A DNA stretch of 64,000 nucleotides from Pseudoscleropodium purum (GCA_963969395.1 OZ017797.1:27590001-27654000); one strand, 5' to 3'. Shown: positions 51,867-63,810, numbered from the stretch's first letter. Made by a program: numbers and translations. The notes: generated by a model from the sequence alone, not told the origin.

Positions 51867-52817
51867 TTAACCCTTAAACTCCCAAACTGTGTTTTTTGGC
51901 AACATAGCAATTTTGGGGAGCTCACCACGAATGGAGTTTTTATTTTTTTTTGCTGAAATTTTAACACAATATGTGTTCAAAGAGTAGTTTTGAGGCTCAA
52001 AATTTTTTATAACTTTTCACTACATGGTTAAGAAGTTATTGTATAATATGTACTTTTCTATGCTCAATGGCAATATGGATAGCAAAAAAAACTTCTTTAA
52101 AAATTATTTTTTTAAGAAATTAAAATTTGAAATTGATTCTCTAGATTTATATATACTTGGAAAGCTTTGAATCATTCCATTTTGATCAATGAGTCAAAAG
52201 TTATGAGGAGTTTTAGTTTGTGGAAGTTTGCAGGTTGTCATTGAAGCTCTACTCTAAAACAAACATTGAAGTCGTTTATTTAACTCAATTTTTAATATTT
52301 TTGGATAAAAATAAAAACATTGGGTGTAAATTGTTTATTAAAACATTACAACCATTGGTATTGTCATTTTTCAATTCTATAAATAAATTGTTAACAATTT
52401 AGTATTTTGAATCATTCTCTATTCTTTTCTATTTTCTATTTTTTGCCTATATGTTGTATAATTTCAAATGATCTGAAATTTTCCAAGCATGTAGCCAACT
52501 TGACTTGAAAAGTGAATCCAAAGAGTAACCACCATTTTGGACATTTTTTCATAAAATGTGACTTTGTGAAGTGTAGCTGCTCATATTTTTACAAGGCCCC
52601 CAAAGTGATTTTTGTCACTTCAAACACTAATATCTTATAATCTACACGGTGGAAAATTTTGAAATGTTTTTCACATCTTTCCAAACTAGTATACTACAAG
52701 ATCCTACAGTTACATTTGTACAAATTTTTTTTTCATCTAAAATTTGGTGCTTGTATTAGTATTGGCAATTTTGGAGCGTTTTTGGTAAAAACATAGTCTC
52801 TAAACTTTTGGGGTTAA
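51867..52817 (+). repeat. TTAA-ended AT-rich repeat, full length
   Basis: The 951-bp copy starts TTAA-CCCTTAAACTCCC and ends AACTTTTGGGG-TTAA at 52814-52817. It aligns along its length with 55581-56497: 'ggcaacata.c..tttt', 'tttatatatac', 'gaaagctttgaatcat', 'atcaatgagt.aaa.gttatgagg.gttttagtttgtgg', 'aacattggg/aggtaaa..ttgtttattaaaacatta' and 'ccaaagagt'. No long open frame is present. The TTAA plus CCC termini resemble those of piggyBac elements, but no transposase is present to test this. Confidence 0.8.
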
Positions 52818-54120
52818 TTTTCATTCTTTAAGAAATTGTTTAATAGAAGTATGTACAAGATGGAAAGAAAACATAAATTGTTAATAATACTAAGAAATTA
52901 AAGATGGAATCAAAGCATGTCAATCTTAACAAAGATAATGTTCAAATAGAATATCCAAACTAGGAGACTTCTTTTTACTAATTTTAAAAAAGAAAAAAAT
53001 ATTGAAAACATATCCTTTATGTTTTAAAAAAAAATTTGATGCTCAAATTGCCTAATAAATAAGGTTCTTCACTTCTTTATAGCTTTCACATCAATAATCC
53101 AAAAGATATAAATCAAAGATTTTCCTGTAGATAAAAACATATCCTATGAAAAACAAAATTAAAACAAAATTGGATTTATTTAATTAAAATTCTCTCTATT
53201 GCCCAAGATTAGTGACTTTACATTAGATGGTATAATTGGATGAAAGCAAGAAACACCTCTTGGCTCTTGATTATGTTGCATTTTATGGCTAGTTCTAGGA
53301 ATAGTTGAACTTTTGGAAAATTATCCAAAAATAAAATAAAGTTTAAAGAACTAAAAAAACACCTACAAATAACAAATTTCTAAGAGTTTATTCCAATAGG
53401 TGATTTTGTAGTCTTAAAGACAAAGGATTCAATTCACTTTGATAATGCATAGCTTCAGGACATCAATTGAAAGCAATTCATGTTGAGAGAGTTCAAAATT
53501 ATACAACAACTTTACAACTATCCTATACTTGTTCACTCTGGTCATGACCATAGTTGGATCCATGAACCTAACATCAAGCCATTGTTTTAGACTTTTAGCA
53601 CTTTACAATCCAACTCAACACTCTATAATGTGATTTCTATATAACAATTTTGACTCACGACAAATACTAAATACGAATGTGGCTAGTTAGTTCAATGCAT
53701 TAAGGATATTCATGAAGTTGCTCTTTGTCTCTTGGCCACCTCATTCAAATATTTTGAAACTTTTTGAATTCAAGATTTAGCAACAATTGATTGGTCAAGA
53801 GGCTTTGCAAATGATGGATGCCGAGGTCCAATAATTCCTCCAAGCCCTATGAAAGTCAAGAAAGTTACAATTGTTTCTTATCCTCAAAAGAAGCATTCAG
53901 TGTCATTTGTGCAGATACTTAAAGTTCCCATGAAAACCACATATTATGCCATATGGAGGTACATAATCTCTTCCACTGCAAATTCTACCCCAAAACAATG
54001 CGTCTAATTATTTTCATGTGATTCTAAGTAAAATCCACTTTTGTTCAATTCTTTCTTTCAAATCTACTACCTCGAATGTGTAGATCATAGTCATGAATTA
54101 CTTATTCAAACACTCCACAC
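52818..54120. other. AT-rich intergenic DNA
   Basis: Nothing identifiable is seen. Confidence 0.4.
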
Positions 54121-54121
54121 C

Positions 54122-54195
54122 ATGTTCCCTTTCTTTCTACTACTGAGCCGTAGTAGAATACAAGAACTTGAATTGAATCAATTCCATGGTATCAC
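54122..54195 (+). mobile_element. LTR end plus primer-binding-site remnant
   Basis: ATGTTCCCTTTCTTTCTAC through GAATTGAATCAATTCCA is followed directly by TGGTATCAC at 54187-54195. That is close to the TGGTATCAGAGC primer-binding site (initiator tRNA-Met) typical of plant Copia retrotransposons. A homologous stretch lies at 59340-59412. No gag-pol frame is visible downstream. Confidence 0.45.
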
Positions 54196-55580
54196 ATCTA
54201 TGAGGCATATTTTATGAATAGTGCAATTGTTCGAAACCACAATCTATTGATCATTGTGTTCATCAATCATATATTTGACTAGATGTTTATAAGCATCCTT
54301 ATTTGTACAAAAATGTTGAAAGTCATTCATTGGAATTTTTTTGTTCTTTGCATCTTTATAGTGTTAAGAAGGCCTTCAAAAACGTTCCATATGTCACATG
54401 ATGCTGGATGTGATAATTGTTTTATATACTAAGTTTATGGATTGTTGGTGTTGCAAGATCCACTTGCTAAGTTAGACATTGGGAGATGATTTGGTTGTAT
54501 TGCATAACAAGACTTGGAGTATTTCATTGCTAATTGCCTTGTTGGAGCTTTTTACTCCATCATGCATTACTAGAAAATGATGTCCAAATCAATAGAAAAT
54601 CAACATACTTTTGTTGATTTGGGTACTGCAATGATCGTTCTCACATTTTTTTTTGTTAATAGTGACGTTTTTTTTGTTGATTTGGGTAGTATACTGACGA
54701 AATCAACAAATTTTTGTTGAACACTTTTGGATTCTTTTGAAATCTTTTAGATTCTCTTAGAATCTCTTGAAATCTTTATTGTACAATGTAGTTTTAAAAA
54801 AAATTAAGTATTCACAATTCGGTGTCCATTAAAGTTAGCAGACTTTAAAGATCATTTGCGCATAATAAATGAATTTTTTTCAAAAAACTTTCAACTTAAA
54901 AAGTTTGTGGATTTGAACCAACTTTCATTTCCACTAATCCGTTTGAGATTTCAATTCTTCAATCAAAAGTTATGGACAAAATTCAAAGAAGTATAAAAAT
55001 TGTTTTTTTTGTAAATTCAGTAAACTATGGAGGCCGTTTTGGCATAATAGAAGAATTTTTTGGAAAAACTTTGAACTAAAAAAAAGTTATAAATTCAAGA
55101 AATGTTTCATCTCTAGTAATGTGTTTGAAGTTTTGATTCTTCAACCAAAAGCTATGGACAAAATTCAAAGGGGATGTTCAAAAATGTCAAAAGTAATGAT
55201 TTCCCAACTTCTCTCTAAACTTTGTCTAAAACTTTTGAGTAAAAACTCCAAACTTCAAATGGAATTTTGGAAATAAAAGCTTGTTTGAATTACCAAGTTT
55301 TTTTATATCAAAATGTTTCAAAAATGTTCTTCTACTATACTAAAACAACCTTCAAATTTTACTAAATTTACAAAAAAAATAATTTCCAACACCTATCTCC
55401 ATTTTATTCATAACTTTTGATTGGAGAATTAACATCTTGAAGGGATTGCTATTATTTAAAGTTCAAAGTTCTTTAAAATTTAGTTATAGAATTTAAAAAT
55501 TTCAATCTCAATGATGATTAATTTGTAATGTTGTAATAAGTAATGTAGATCCAATGTTATTATTTTTTTTTCAACAACAT
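54196..55580. other. AT-rich intergenic DNA with 'GTTGATTTGGGTA' repeats
   Basis: TTTTTGTTGATTTGGGTA occurs twice (about 54612 and 54671), near a TACTAGAAAATGATG motif at 54570. The inverse words, CCAAATCAAC and TTTTTCTAGCA, occur at 57840-57978. This could be the two ends of a CACTA-like element; the evidence is weak. No gene is supported. Confidence 0.35.
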
Positions 55581-56497
55581 TTAACCCCTGAAGGACCAAG
55601 GAGCGTTTTTGGGCAACATAACTTTTTTGGGTAGGTGAATGTAAGTAGAGATTTCCATATTTTTGGCCCAAATTTTATTAGAAAGTGTGGACGAGGAATA
55701 TCTTTGATGTGCACTAAATTTCAAGACATTTAGAAATATAAGTCAAAAGTTATGGCATAATATGTAGTTTGTTTCTCAACTCAGGCAATCTAGGCAAATT
55801 TGAAAAAATAAAAATTTAAAATTAATTTTTTTGATTTATATATACATAGAAAGCTTTGAATCATCTCATTTTAATCAATGAGTAAAACGTTATGAGGTGT
55901 TTTAGTTTGTGGGCAGTTATGGATTTTCTACTCTAAAATAAACCTTGAAGTTCTTTATTGAACTCAATTTTCAATATTTTTGGAAAAAAAATAAAAACAT
56001 TAGGTAAAGATTGTTTATTAAAACATTAAAACCATTGGAATTGGCATTTTTCAATTGCATAACAAAATTATTAACAATTTAGTATTTTGATTCATTTTTT
56101 GCTTCTTTGTACTTACTATTTTATTCCTATATGTTGTACAATTCCAAATGATCTGAAAATTTTGAAGCATGTAGCTAATTTTCCTTGAAAAATGAATCCA
56201 AAGAGTTGCAGCCATTTTGGAGATTTTTTCATACAAATGTGACCTTGTGAAGTATAGTTGCCCGGGTTTTCGCAAGGCCCAAAAAAAGCTTTTTGTCAAT
56301 TGAAATGCTAATATCTTACAATCTACACAATGGAAATTTCTGAAATTTTTTTTCACATCTTTTCAAATTATCATAATACAAGATCCTATGGTTGGATGTG
56401 TTCAAAAACGTTTTTAAATTTTTTTGATATTTGTCCTAAAAATAGTAGTTTTAGAGTGTTTTTGGTGAAAATATAGTTAATGAACTTTAAGGGTTAA
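55581..56497 (+). repeat. TTAA-ended AT-rich repeat, full length
   Basis: The 917-bp copy starts TTAA-CCCCTGAAGGACC and ends ACTTTAAGGG-TTAA at 56494-56497. It is the closest relative of the copy at 51867-52817, with similarity along the whole length. Non-coding. Confidence 0.8.
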
Positions 56498-57584
56498 AAT
56501 TGAATTACAAAAAGGATATCAAAGTTTATTTTAGAGTAAAGATTCCACAACTAAAGATAAATTAAAAATATTCATAATTTCCATCTCATTAATCAAAATA
56601 GAATACTTCAAAGCTTTTCATGTAAAAATAAAATTTAAGAAATCAAATTGAAATGTTTATTTTTATAAATAGTGATATTTAAAACTTTTTTTTTGAGATT
56701 TCCAAGTTCCCCAAAGATTAATGAAAATTACATATGATGCAGTAATTTTTCAATCATGTGACTAAAAGTTATAAAAGTTGTTATGCCTTAAAGTTACTCT
56801 TTAGGCACATGTCTTGTGAAAACTTTAAAGCAAAAAAAATCAAAACTTTAAAGCAAACAAAGTTAAAATTTTCTCCAAAATGAGCTATTCCAAATCTCTA
56901 TATTGCCAAAAAATGCTATTTGGTGATTTAGAGGTTAATTTTTCAATTCCCAAATGGCTAGGTTTTATCTTTCAAACAATGTACCCCAAAATGCATGCGT
57001 CAGTCCTAAAACCTACAACTTTCCATTATATTTTGAAGAAATATGTTGTAAATACATACTAAAAACTTAAAAAAAAAATTCAAATTCATGCTTCAAGGAA
57101 ATTATATATAGAGAAAAAAATTTAATAGCTTAATCATTCACAAATCATTGCTTATAAAATTCAGCAGACTTTGGTGGCTGCTTGGCCATAGTAGACTAAT
57201 CTTTTTTGAAAACCTTTCAACTCCGAAAATTTGGGAAATGAAGTTAACTTTCATGTCCAAAAATCCGTTTAGAACTTGGAGTCTCTATTCAAAAGTTATG
57301 GATAAAATTCAGAGAGGGGTTGGAATGGCCATTTTTCTTTGACATTTTTAAACATCCTTTCTGAATTTTGTCCACAACTTTTGATGGAAAACTCCAAATT
57401 GTGAAAGGATTTTTAGAGATTAAAGGTAGCTTCATTTAACAAGTTTTCTTAATCAGAAGTTTCTTGAAAAATAATATTTCACTATGTGCAAACCGCTTCC
57501 AAAGTTTGCTGACTTTATAGAACCATTGAAAAACGAAATGAAAAAGTAGATAAATACAAAACTACTTCCATTTTGGTCACTTCA
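56498..57584. other. AT-rich intergenic DNA
   Basis: No gene is supported. Phrases such as 'tatggacaaaattcaaag' and 'ttttggaaaaactttgaact' recur between 54840 and 57500 and point to further old repeats. Confidence 0.4.
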
Positions 57585-57735
57585 ATGAGTGGATAGCTCA
57601 ATAGTAAGGACTTTGGACTTTACCACCAAGGTCCTCAGTTCAATCCTCTAGTGACCCGCCTGTGCAGTGGGTCTGCCTACGTGGTAAGGTTGCCTTGGTA
57701 GGTGCCACATGGCAAGCCCTTGTTGGCTAAAAAAA
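57585..57735 (+). mobile_element. tRNA-derived SINE
   Basis: A tRNA-like head has an A box (TAGCTCAATAGTAAGG, 57594-57609) and, about 28 bases on, a B box (AGTTCAATCCT, 57637-57647), spaced as in an RNA polymerase III promoter. The head has an anticodon-arm-like TTGG..CCAA. A tRNA-unrelated body follows ('gtgggtctgcctacgtgg', 'ttgccttggtaggtgcc'), then an A-rich end. The acceptor stem does not pair properly, so it is not a working tRNA gene. Flanking target duplications were not established. Confidence 0.7.
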
Positions 57736-59217
57736 TTGTTTTTTAATTGCCAATTAGCATCCAAATTAATATTTTTTGGCTTAAAATCATAATTTTTTTG
57801 TTGCGTAATTAACACTTTTTTGTTGACAAATTGCATATAAGTGTTGATTTTTACATCCAAATCAACACTTTTTTGTTCTAGAATGTCCAAATCAAAATGT
57901 CCTAATCAACTAAAAAATAAATTTAAAAATTCAACATTGTTTTATCAATTCAAACTTTGATTTTTCTAGCACTGATGGGAGCCTCACAAGCAAGGCTTCT
58001 CTCATGAGGAAAAATTACATCATTTACAAGATCTATCTATTTATGAAATTTGGACAATTTATTGATTGTGATAACAAAAATTTGAGGTCATTATTTGTCA
58101 ATGAAGCAAGGGAACACTCATACCTATTTAAGATCATCTTTTGTCTATCACATCCTTTGCTCTTCACCAAATCATAGGTAATTAATGTACTACTGCTCAC
58201 AACTCACTTTATAGTTTCACTATCACACTTTGGAGACCCCAAGTTACCTATGAAGCATCAAGAGAAACAATATTGAACAATGAACACTATGAAGCCAAAA
58301 TGCAACAATATTGCATCACTATAACGTTAATACCGTACATGATAGAATGACATTCTTTCTAATTGCATATTGTATTACTTACATGCAATCATCAAGGGAT
58401 TAATCTTGTAGTGAAGGTGTATCACAATAGGAATCACTATTTCCTCAAAAAATTTGTAGAATGTATTGGCCACATTTCAGACTTTTAAAGACTTTTATTC
58501 AGCTTACAACAAATTAAATTAAATTCTTGCTAATTTTTCAACTTCTAACTTAATTTGAATTGTAGTAAGTTAATAAATCAAATGAACTAATGATAACTTC
58601 ACTTTGACATGATAAGAGAATGTTCAGTACATGAACTTATAAATTTCAATTTCAAAGGTGTATTGAAACAATGAAAGATTGCCAGTGATGCGTGAGCGCA
58701 CAAAAATTAAACACAAGAAAATGAAATGATGATACTTTTACTTCAAGAGGCTCTATCTAGTGGTCTACAAAAATGGAATAATTGAATCCATCTCCAAAAG
58801 AAACTAAAGCACAAAATAATGATAATTAGGAGCAATTCTTTCACACACAAATTAGGCTTGGAAATTGGAGCATGTTTCCTTCTACTATAAGCTATTTCAG
58901 CTCCTCATTTGACAATCATTGAATGTGCTCTTTCATAGTTTTGTGATGATCTGCACTCAAGGACTAGTATGCAAGTGAGTGCTTTGTCTGTCTATTCCAC
59001 AAGAATTTCGCCTTCTTCCAAGCCTTGTTCTTCTTGGATTTTTTGCCTTTTGGTCTCCTCTCTAGCCTCCTTGCAATTGCTCACATCCATGGAGTGAAGA
59101 TCCCATGGCATTTGAAACCTCAAGCTTTGGAACATATAAGCCAACACCCACACTTGATTATCACTATGTTTGGTGAGATTGTAAAGAAGCTTGCACATCT
59201 TGTACATGCAAAAATGA
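57736..59217. other. AT-rich intergenic DNA
   Basis: No gene is supported. Confidence 0.4.
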
Positions 59218-59412
59218 AGTGTGCAATGAGGGAGACTACTCCCTTCCACCACTCCATCCTTCATCAAGCTGTGTCTTGGAGCCAAAAAACAAGATTGCGT
59301 GCAATGAAGGAGACTCCTCCCTTCTACCACTCTATACTATGTTCCCTTTCTTTCTACTGTTGAGCCACTGTAGAATACAAGAATTGGAATTGAATCAATT
59401 CGCTAGTATTAC
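59218..59412 (+). mobile_element. LTR remnant with internal tandem repeat
   Basis: Bases 59340-59412 are homologous to the LTR end at 54122-54195; the primer-binding site here has decayed to TAGTATTAC (59404-59412). Upstream, an 80-bp unit is repeated: GTGCAATGAGGGAGACT at 59218 and GTGCAATGAAGGAGACT at 59298, each followed by 'cctccctt.taccactc.at'. The full LTR limits are unknown. Confidence 0.4.
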
Positions 59413-60417
59413 ATGGGACATACATATATGAAGAGAAATTCAACCAACCTCTCTTCTTTTGCAACAATCTTATAGACAAAGTGCACCCAATATGTGCATT
59501 TTTTAATAATTATTGTGTTGGTACATATTAATAGATGAAGATGTTTGTTTGCTTTAAAAACCAAAGAATGATGATTCTATTCTAGTGAACTCTAAGTTTG
59601 TCTATACTAAGAATATTTGTCTATACTAGCCAAGTAGCAATTTTTGTCAAGGTGAATTACTAATGAAGCCCTAGACATAGTGTCAATTAGCTAATTGGTG
59701 TGTACTCAAACTAACTATCTTGCAATGAATTTACACTCATATTTATTAGTTAACTTAACCCTCCTTTTAGGATAAGTAAGCTAACTGTGCCCAATGAATG
59801 GTTTGCAATGCTAAATCCTCCAACATCAAACAAGTAGTTACAAGCAGCTATCTTGAAGTCATACTCCCCATTTCAAGTACGGGCACACAATAGCTTTATT
59901 AACTTTCAACTAGCTAATGAATCTCAACACCACAGTTAGCTAGTTGATGTGGGTGAGGCCTAAATTATACACTTTAAAGTTTTTCAAATTGTTTCAATAC
60001 TATATTAGGATACATCCAAAACTCATGGTGGACTTGCAACTTCTTCATTATACCAAGTGATTCAATCTTAGAAGGTGCAAATAGATAGAACCTTGTATGC
60101 CTCTCATTTCTCCAAAAGAATGTTCAATTCAAGGAGGGTGGAACCGGAGCCTTCATTAATTCCCCTATTCATGAATTTGATTGAAAGAGCATCATGGCAA
60201 CTCAAAGTTAAGGATGGAAGAAGAGTTCTGGCAACCCAATGCTCCACTCCTGTTGCACTTGCACTAGTTAATGAGATGATGCAACATACTTAAGTTTGAA
60301 CCCCAATAGAAGATGGATTGAATTTCACTATTTGTACAACAAGGATAAGTTGACTCTTCCTTAAGCCTCTCACAATCTTTTGTTGGCAAGTTGTTTCTAA
60401 ATTGTATAATCTAAAGC
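59413..60417. other. AT-rich intergenic DNA
   Basis: No gene is supported. Confidence 0.4.
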
Positions 60418-61564
60418 ATCTGGTTACTAAGTTTTAAATACTACTAAATGGTCCTCAATGTATGAGTTGAATTTTGGCCCTTGGGTTCATGAATAAAAAA
60501 AGAGAAAGTTCATGTTTGAAGCTCATAGCCAATTATTGATTAAATTCTAGGTTCAAAGATGTAGAACATGGTTTCCTCATTTGAAGTTTTCCTTGAAACA
60601 CCCTATACGATTCATTTTCACTCCTATAGACTTTGAAGTAGTCACTTCTTACCATTTAGCTACATGTACAAGTTAAGGTTCTAACATAGCTTTTAGATGT
60701 AATTATCTACCAAACCAAATCTTGTTTTGTTGTTCAAAACACATCTCGTTTTTATTATTAGTACTTTCCATTTACTTTTTCCTTCAAAATTCCAAATTAT
60801 GTGCTTAGTATCTCAGATATGATTTTCACATTGATCCATCCAATCCAACAATTGAAAGCTCTTTTTGCAACAACCTTTCGAGTCACAATCAACATTGCAA
60901 TGGTGCAATTATTCTTCTACTAGTAAAGAAGGGCAAATGTGAAGATTGATCATCTTGGAAACAAATGCTCTTAAACTAGAATTCATGACGTTTCTGGTTT
61001 CTTTACTTGCCTATTGTTTGCAGATATAAATACTCAAGCGATACTCAATTGAAGATCATGACTTATTTAGAAGCCAATATGAAAGACAACAATTATGAAA
61101 TTTGCACTTTGAGTACTATAGTATGGTGTATGTTAGCAAGGATGTTCAATTTGTACAATTGTGGATTGACTTTTCATAAGAATTTATAAAAGCAAATTTG
61201 TAAAGCATTAAAAATTTGCAAACATCAAACATTTCATGCAAAGTTTCAATCTTTTTTGAAATGTACTCACTGTCATAGAGGTGTACTATTCTATAATTAT
61301 TGAACACAAACATCAAAATTTCCTCTACAATTCTAATCATCTCTAATTTCTGTAAATGGACGTAACATTACTAAAGTATAGATTAACAAATATTATATAT
61401 AAAGATGGTACAAACCACAAAATGGCCTTATAAACAAGGTTTTCCTCTAAAAAAGAGTTATATAGTAGACCTTCATAGAAATACCAAGATTCTCCTAATC
61501 TCAAAATGATGCTTGAAGATACAAACTTCACATACTGTAAGATCACACAAAGCAACTCTATTCT

Positions 61565-62962
61565 TCATTTCTTCGCATTCCAATATTCTTGATTAGCTTC
61601 CTCAAGTAAATTCAATACCTCTTCAAATGTAGGTCGAGTTATAGGATTCGATTGCCAACACCTACACAACAAATCATGAGCCCATCCTTCAACATGATCA
61701 GGCACTTTCGATCGATTCCCTTGAAGAACAAGGTCATAGTCATTTTTATGATGACCTTCAAAAGGAAGTTTCCTTGTCAAGATCTCATAACACAACATCC
61801 CATAACTATAAACATCCGCTTCTTTTGTAAATAGATTGGGATTCTTGTTCACCACTTTATCTCTAACAGCTTGCAATATTTCCGGAGCTCTAAAGAAGCC
61901 AGTTCCAACAACTCCCATTGAGCACTCAAAGTCCGCAACATAAAAATCATAATTATCTTTAGTTGGGACTTCTCCATTGGGTACATTGAAATCGTAAACA
62001 TACTTGTCCATCTTCTTGATGGTCCAACTATATAACACATTTGATGCTTTGAGGTCCCTATGCACAATATTGAGATTGTGCAACTCAAACATCCCCCTTG
62101 CAACCATATACATGATCCGGATCTCTATATCCCTTGAAAATGGTCCACAATTAGTGCAAGCTCTTGCCTTCATGCAACGATCAATGAAAATCCGTAGGTC
62201 TTCATTTTCCCTTATTAAAAGAAACGCAAACCGACCATCCGGCAATAAAGTCCCACATTGAATTTCACAACTATATTTCAATGGAGGAGTTTCCCCACAC
62301 CTTTGGCGTCTTATACTCTCTTCATACTGCTGGAACATTCCCTTGGGCCATTGCTTTTGCAAATCTTGCAAAAAGGTCCCCTTTCGAAAGACCTTCAAGA
62401 CATACTTTACTCCAAATTCTTGCTGCATAGAATTGAACTTTGGATCCCTCCAAATGACATGGGCATGGTAGAGCTCTGCTTGTCCACCCTCCGCAAACTT
62501 CTCACCAACCTCCAACTCACCATAATCATGGATTCCACCACCACCAAATGTGTAAAAAAATTGACCCCAAGTGGGATGCTTTTGCAAAGACTGGAAGACT
62601 TTCACATTGCTCACTTCAGCCTCCTCTTCGTCAAACTCAGAATGCTCAATAAGCTGGCTCCAGTGCACCTTCGATCGCTCTATCGCATCCTTCACACCCT
62701 TGTCCCCACTCTCAGCCTTCTTCCTCTCACTGATCATGGGCTCTGAGCATGCAGAAAAAAAAGTGGTCGAAGAGGAGGGGACGGCGCACTCCCTTTCAGA
62801 TGCTAAGGCTGTGACATATGTTGGGCCACTCAATGCAACCGTACTGCAAGAAGGCTCCGACAAAATTCTCAGATTCTCCAAGGGCGGAGTGAGATCGCTT
62901 GGATTGGCCATCTCGGAAAAGTAAGCTTGTGCTGGGGTTCCCTCGCTCTTCCTACTGGCCAT
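61565..62962 (-). CDS. TKL-like protein kinase, intronless
   Basis: A single exon of 465 residues. The ATG at 62960-62962 is preferred: the frame runs four codons further up, but without an ATG. Residues 1-150 form a Ser- and acid-rich N-terminal region without a recognised domain. The kinase domain (about 151-455) has a variant glycine loop GEKFAEGGQAELY (153-165), the ATP-binding Lys190 in YVLKVF, the catalytic loop HRDLKASN (301-308, Asp303), the metal-binding motif DFE rather than DFG (344-346), APE (359-361), DVYSYG (383-388) and Arg443 in ITRPTF. The sequence fits the tyrosine-kinase-like Ser/Thr group, although assignment to a named family is not possible. No transmembrane segment or signal peptide is visible, so it is probably cytosolic. 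Every core catalytic residue except the DFG Gly is present, so activity is plausible. It is the functional sister of the pseudogene at 47286-48597. Confidence 0.9.
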   Translation of the reverse strand: MASRKSEGTPAQAYFSEMANPSDLTPPLENLRILSEPSCSTVALSGPTYVTALASERECAVPSSSTTFFSACSEPMISERKKAESGDKGVKDAIERSKVHWSQLIEHSEFDEEEAEVSNVKVFQSLQKHPTWGQFFYTFGGGGIHDYGELEVGEKFAEGGQAELYHAHVIWRDPKFNSMQQEFGVKYVLKVFRKGTFLQDLQKQWPKGMFQQYEESIRRQRCGETPPLKYSCEIQCGTLLPDGRFAFLLIRENEDLRIFIDRCMKARACTNCGPFSRDIEIRIMYMVARGMFELHNLNIVHRDLKASNVLYSWTIKKMDKYVYDFNVPNGEVPTKDNYDFYVADFECSMGVVGTGFFRAPEILQAVRDKVVNKNPNLFTKEADVYSYGMLCYEILTRKLPFEGHHKNDYDLVLQGNRSKVPDHVEGWAHDLLCRCWQSNPITRPTFEEVLNLLEEANQEYWNAKK

Positions 62963-63810
62963 GCAACCAAACAATTGGTGGAGGCGTTAGGGTTTTACAT
63001 TAAAGGAGTTTCAAACGAGGATGTTGCTTGAACACCAAGAAACGGATCCACAATATGATGTAGAAAATTTCATTTTGAAGCAGAATCGACCGATCTGGTC
63101 TACCGGATGGATGTCCTCGACAACATCAAGCATGAATGCTCGGAACCCAAGCCCCCTGGAAAACAAGAACGTAGAGTCTATAGCTACGGCAGCACACTTC
63201 TTCTCGGTCAAGCAAAGAATCCACTCCGACGTGCATCGAGAGAATTGGGGCACAGATAGAAGAGAACGAAACTGAATTCACGAACTGACAATTTTTGCAA
63301 GACGAAGAAGACGAAGAAGAAGCGCACTGGTGTACCATATATCTGTCGTCCAGAGCAGCCAGGTGCAAGCTACAGGCCAGGGCGACGTTGCAAATTCAAG
63401 GCCCCTCCTGGCTGGCTAGCAAGCGTAGATGCTTCAGTTGCTGTGAACCTCCGCCAAGCTCTCCCCTCGAGCTAAGTCAAACGAATTCCAGAGCAGCAGC
63501 AGCACTGTAAGGTCGGAGGGTTTAGCAAACTAAGTCAAAACGACTCGTTTCCCAAGCCGCGTTTTTCCCTCGAAGTTCGCGGTAAGGGTTACTGATAAAA
63601 ATAATAACAAAAAGACCTGCTTGGAACCAAAGTATAGTATTGGCTTCACAGCATTCCATCGAATCCATCAAAGGTAGGAGGACCCCGCCAGTGTGATAAT
63701 AATTATCCACCTTTGGCTTACAATATTTTTAAACCTTAAGTGCCAAAGGCATCGAATTTTGGTGTGGAGTGTGGACAATACTTTGAAGTTAAATAAAACC
63801 TAACCAAGAT
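62963..63810 (-). promoter_or_regulatory. Promoter / 5' UTR region of the kinase
   Basis: The 5' flank is GC-richer than the intergenic background and conserved with the copy at 48598-49485, including a 'cgactcgtttccca' block (about 63540 and 49198). The short frames here are not shared by the two copies, so I treat it as non-coding. The transcription start cannot be placed. Confidence 0.5.

Larger units (their letters stand above)
60418..63810 (-). repeat. Segmental duplication, copy B (carries intact kinase)
   Basis: Collinear with 46120-49485 (see that entry). This copy keeps the kinase reading frame and carries about 90 bp in the N-terminal coding region that copy A lacks. Confidence 0.85.

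Noticed and set aside
57585..57656. A functional tRNA gene
   Set aside because: The boxes are present but there is no paired acceptor stem directly next to the D arm, the arms are irregular, and a SINE body follows.
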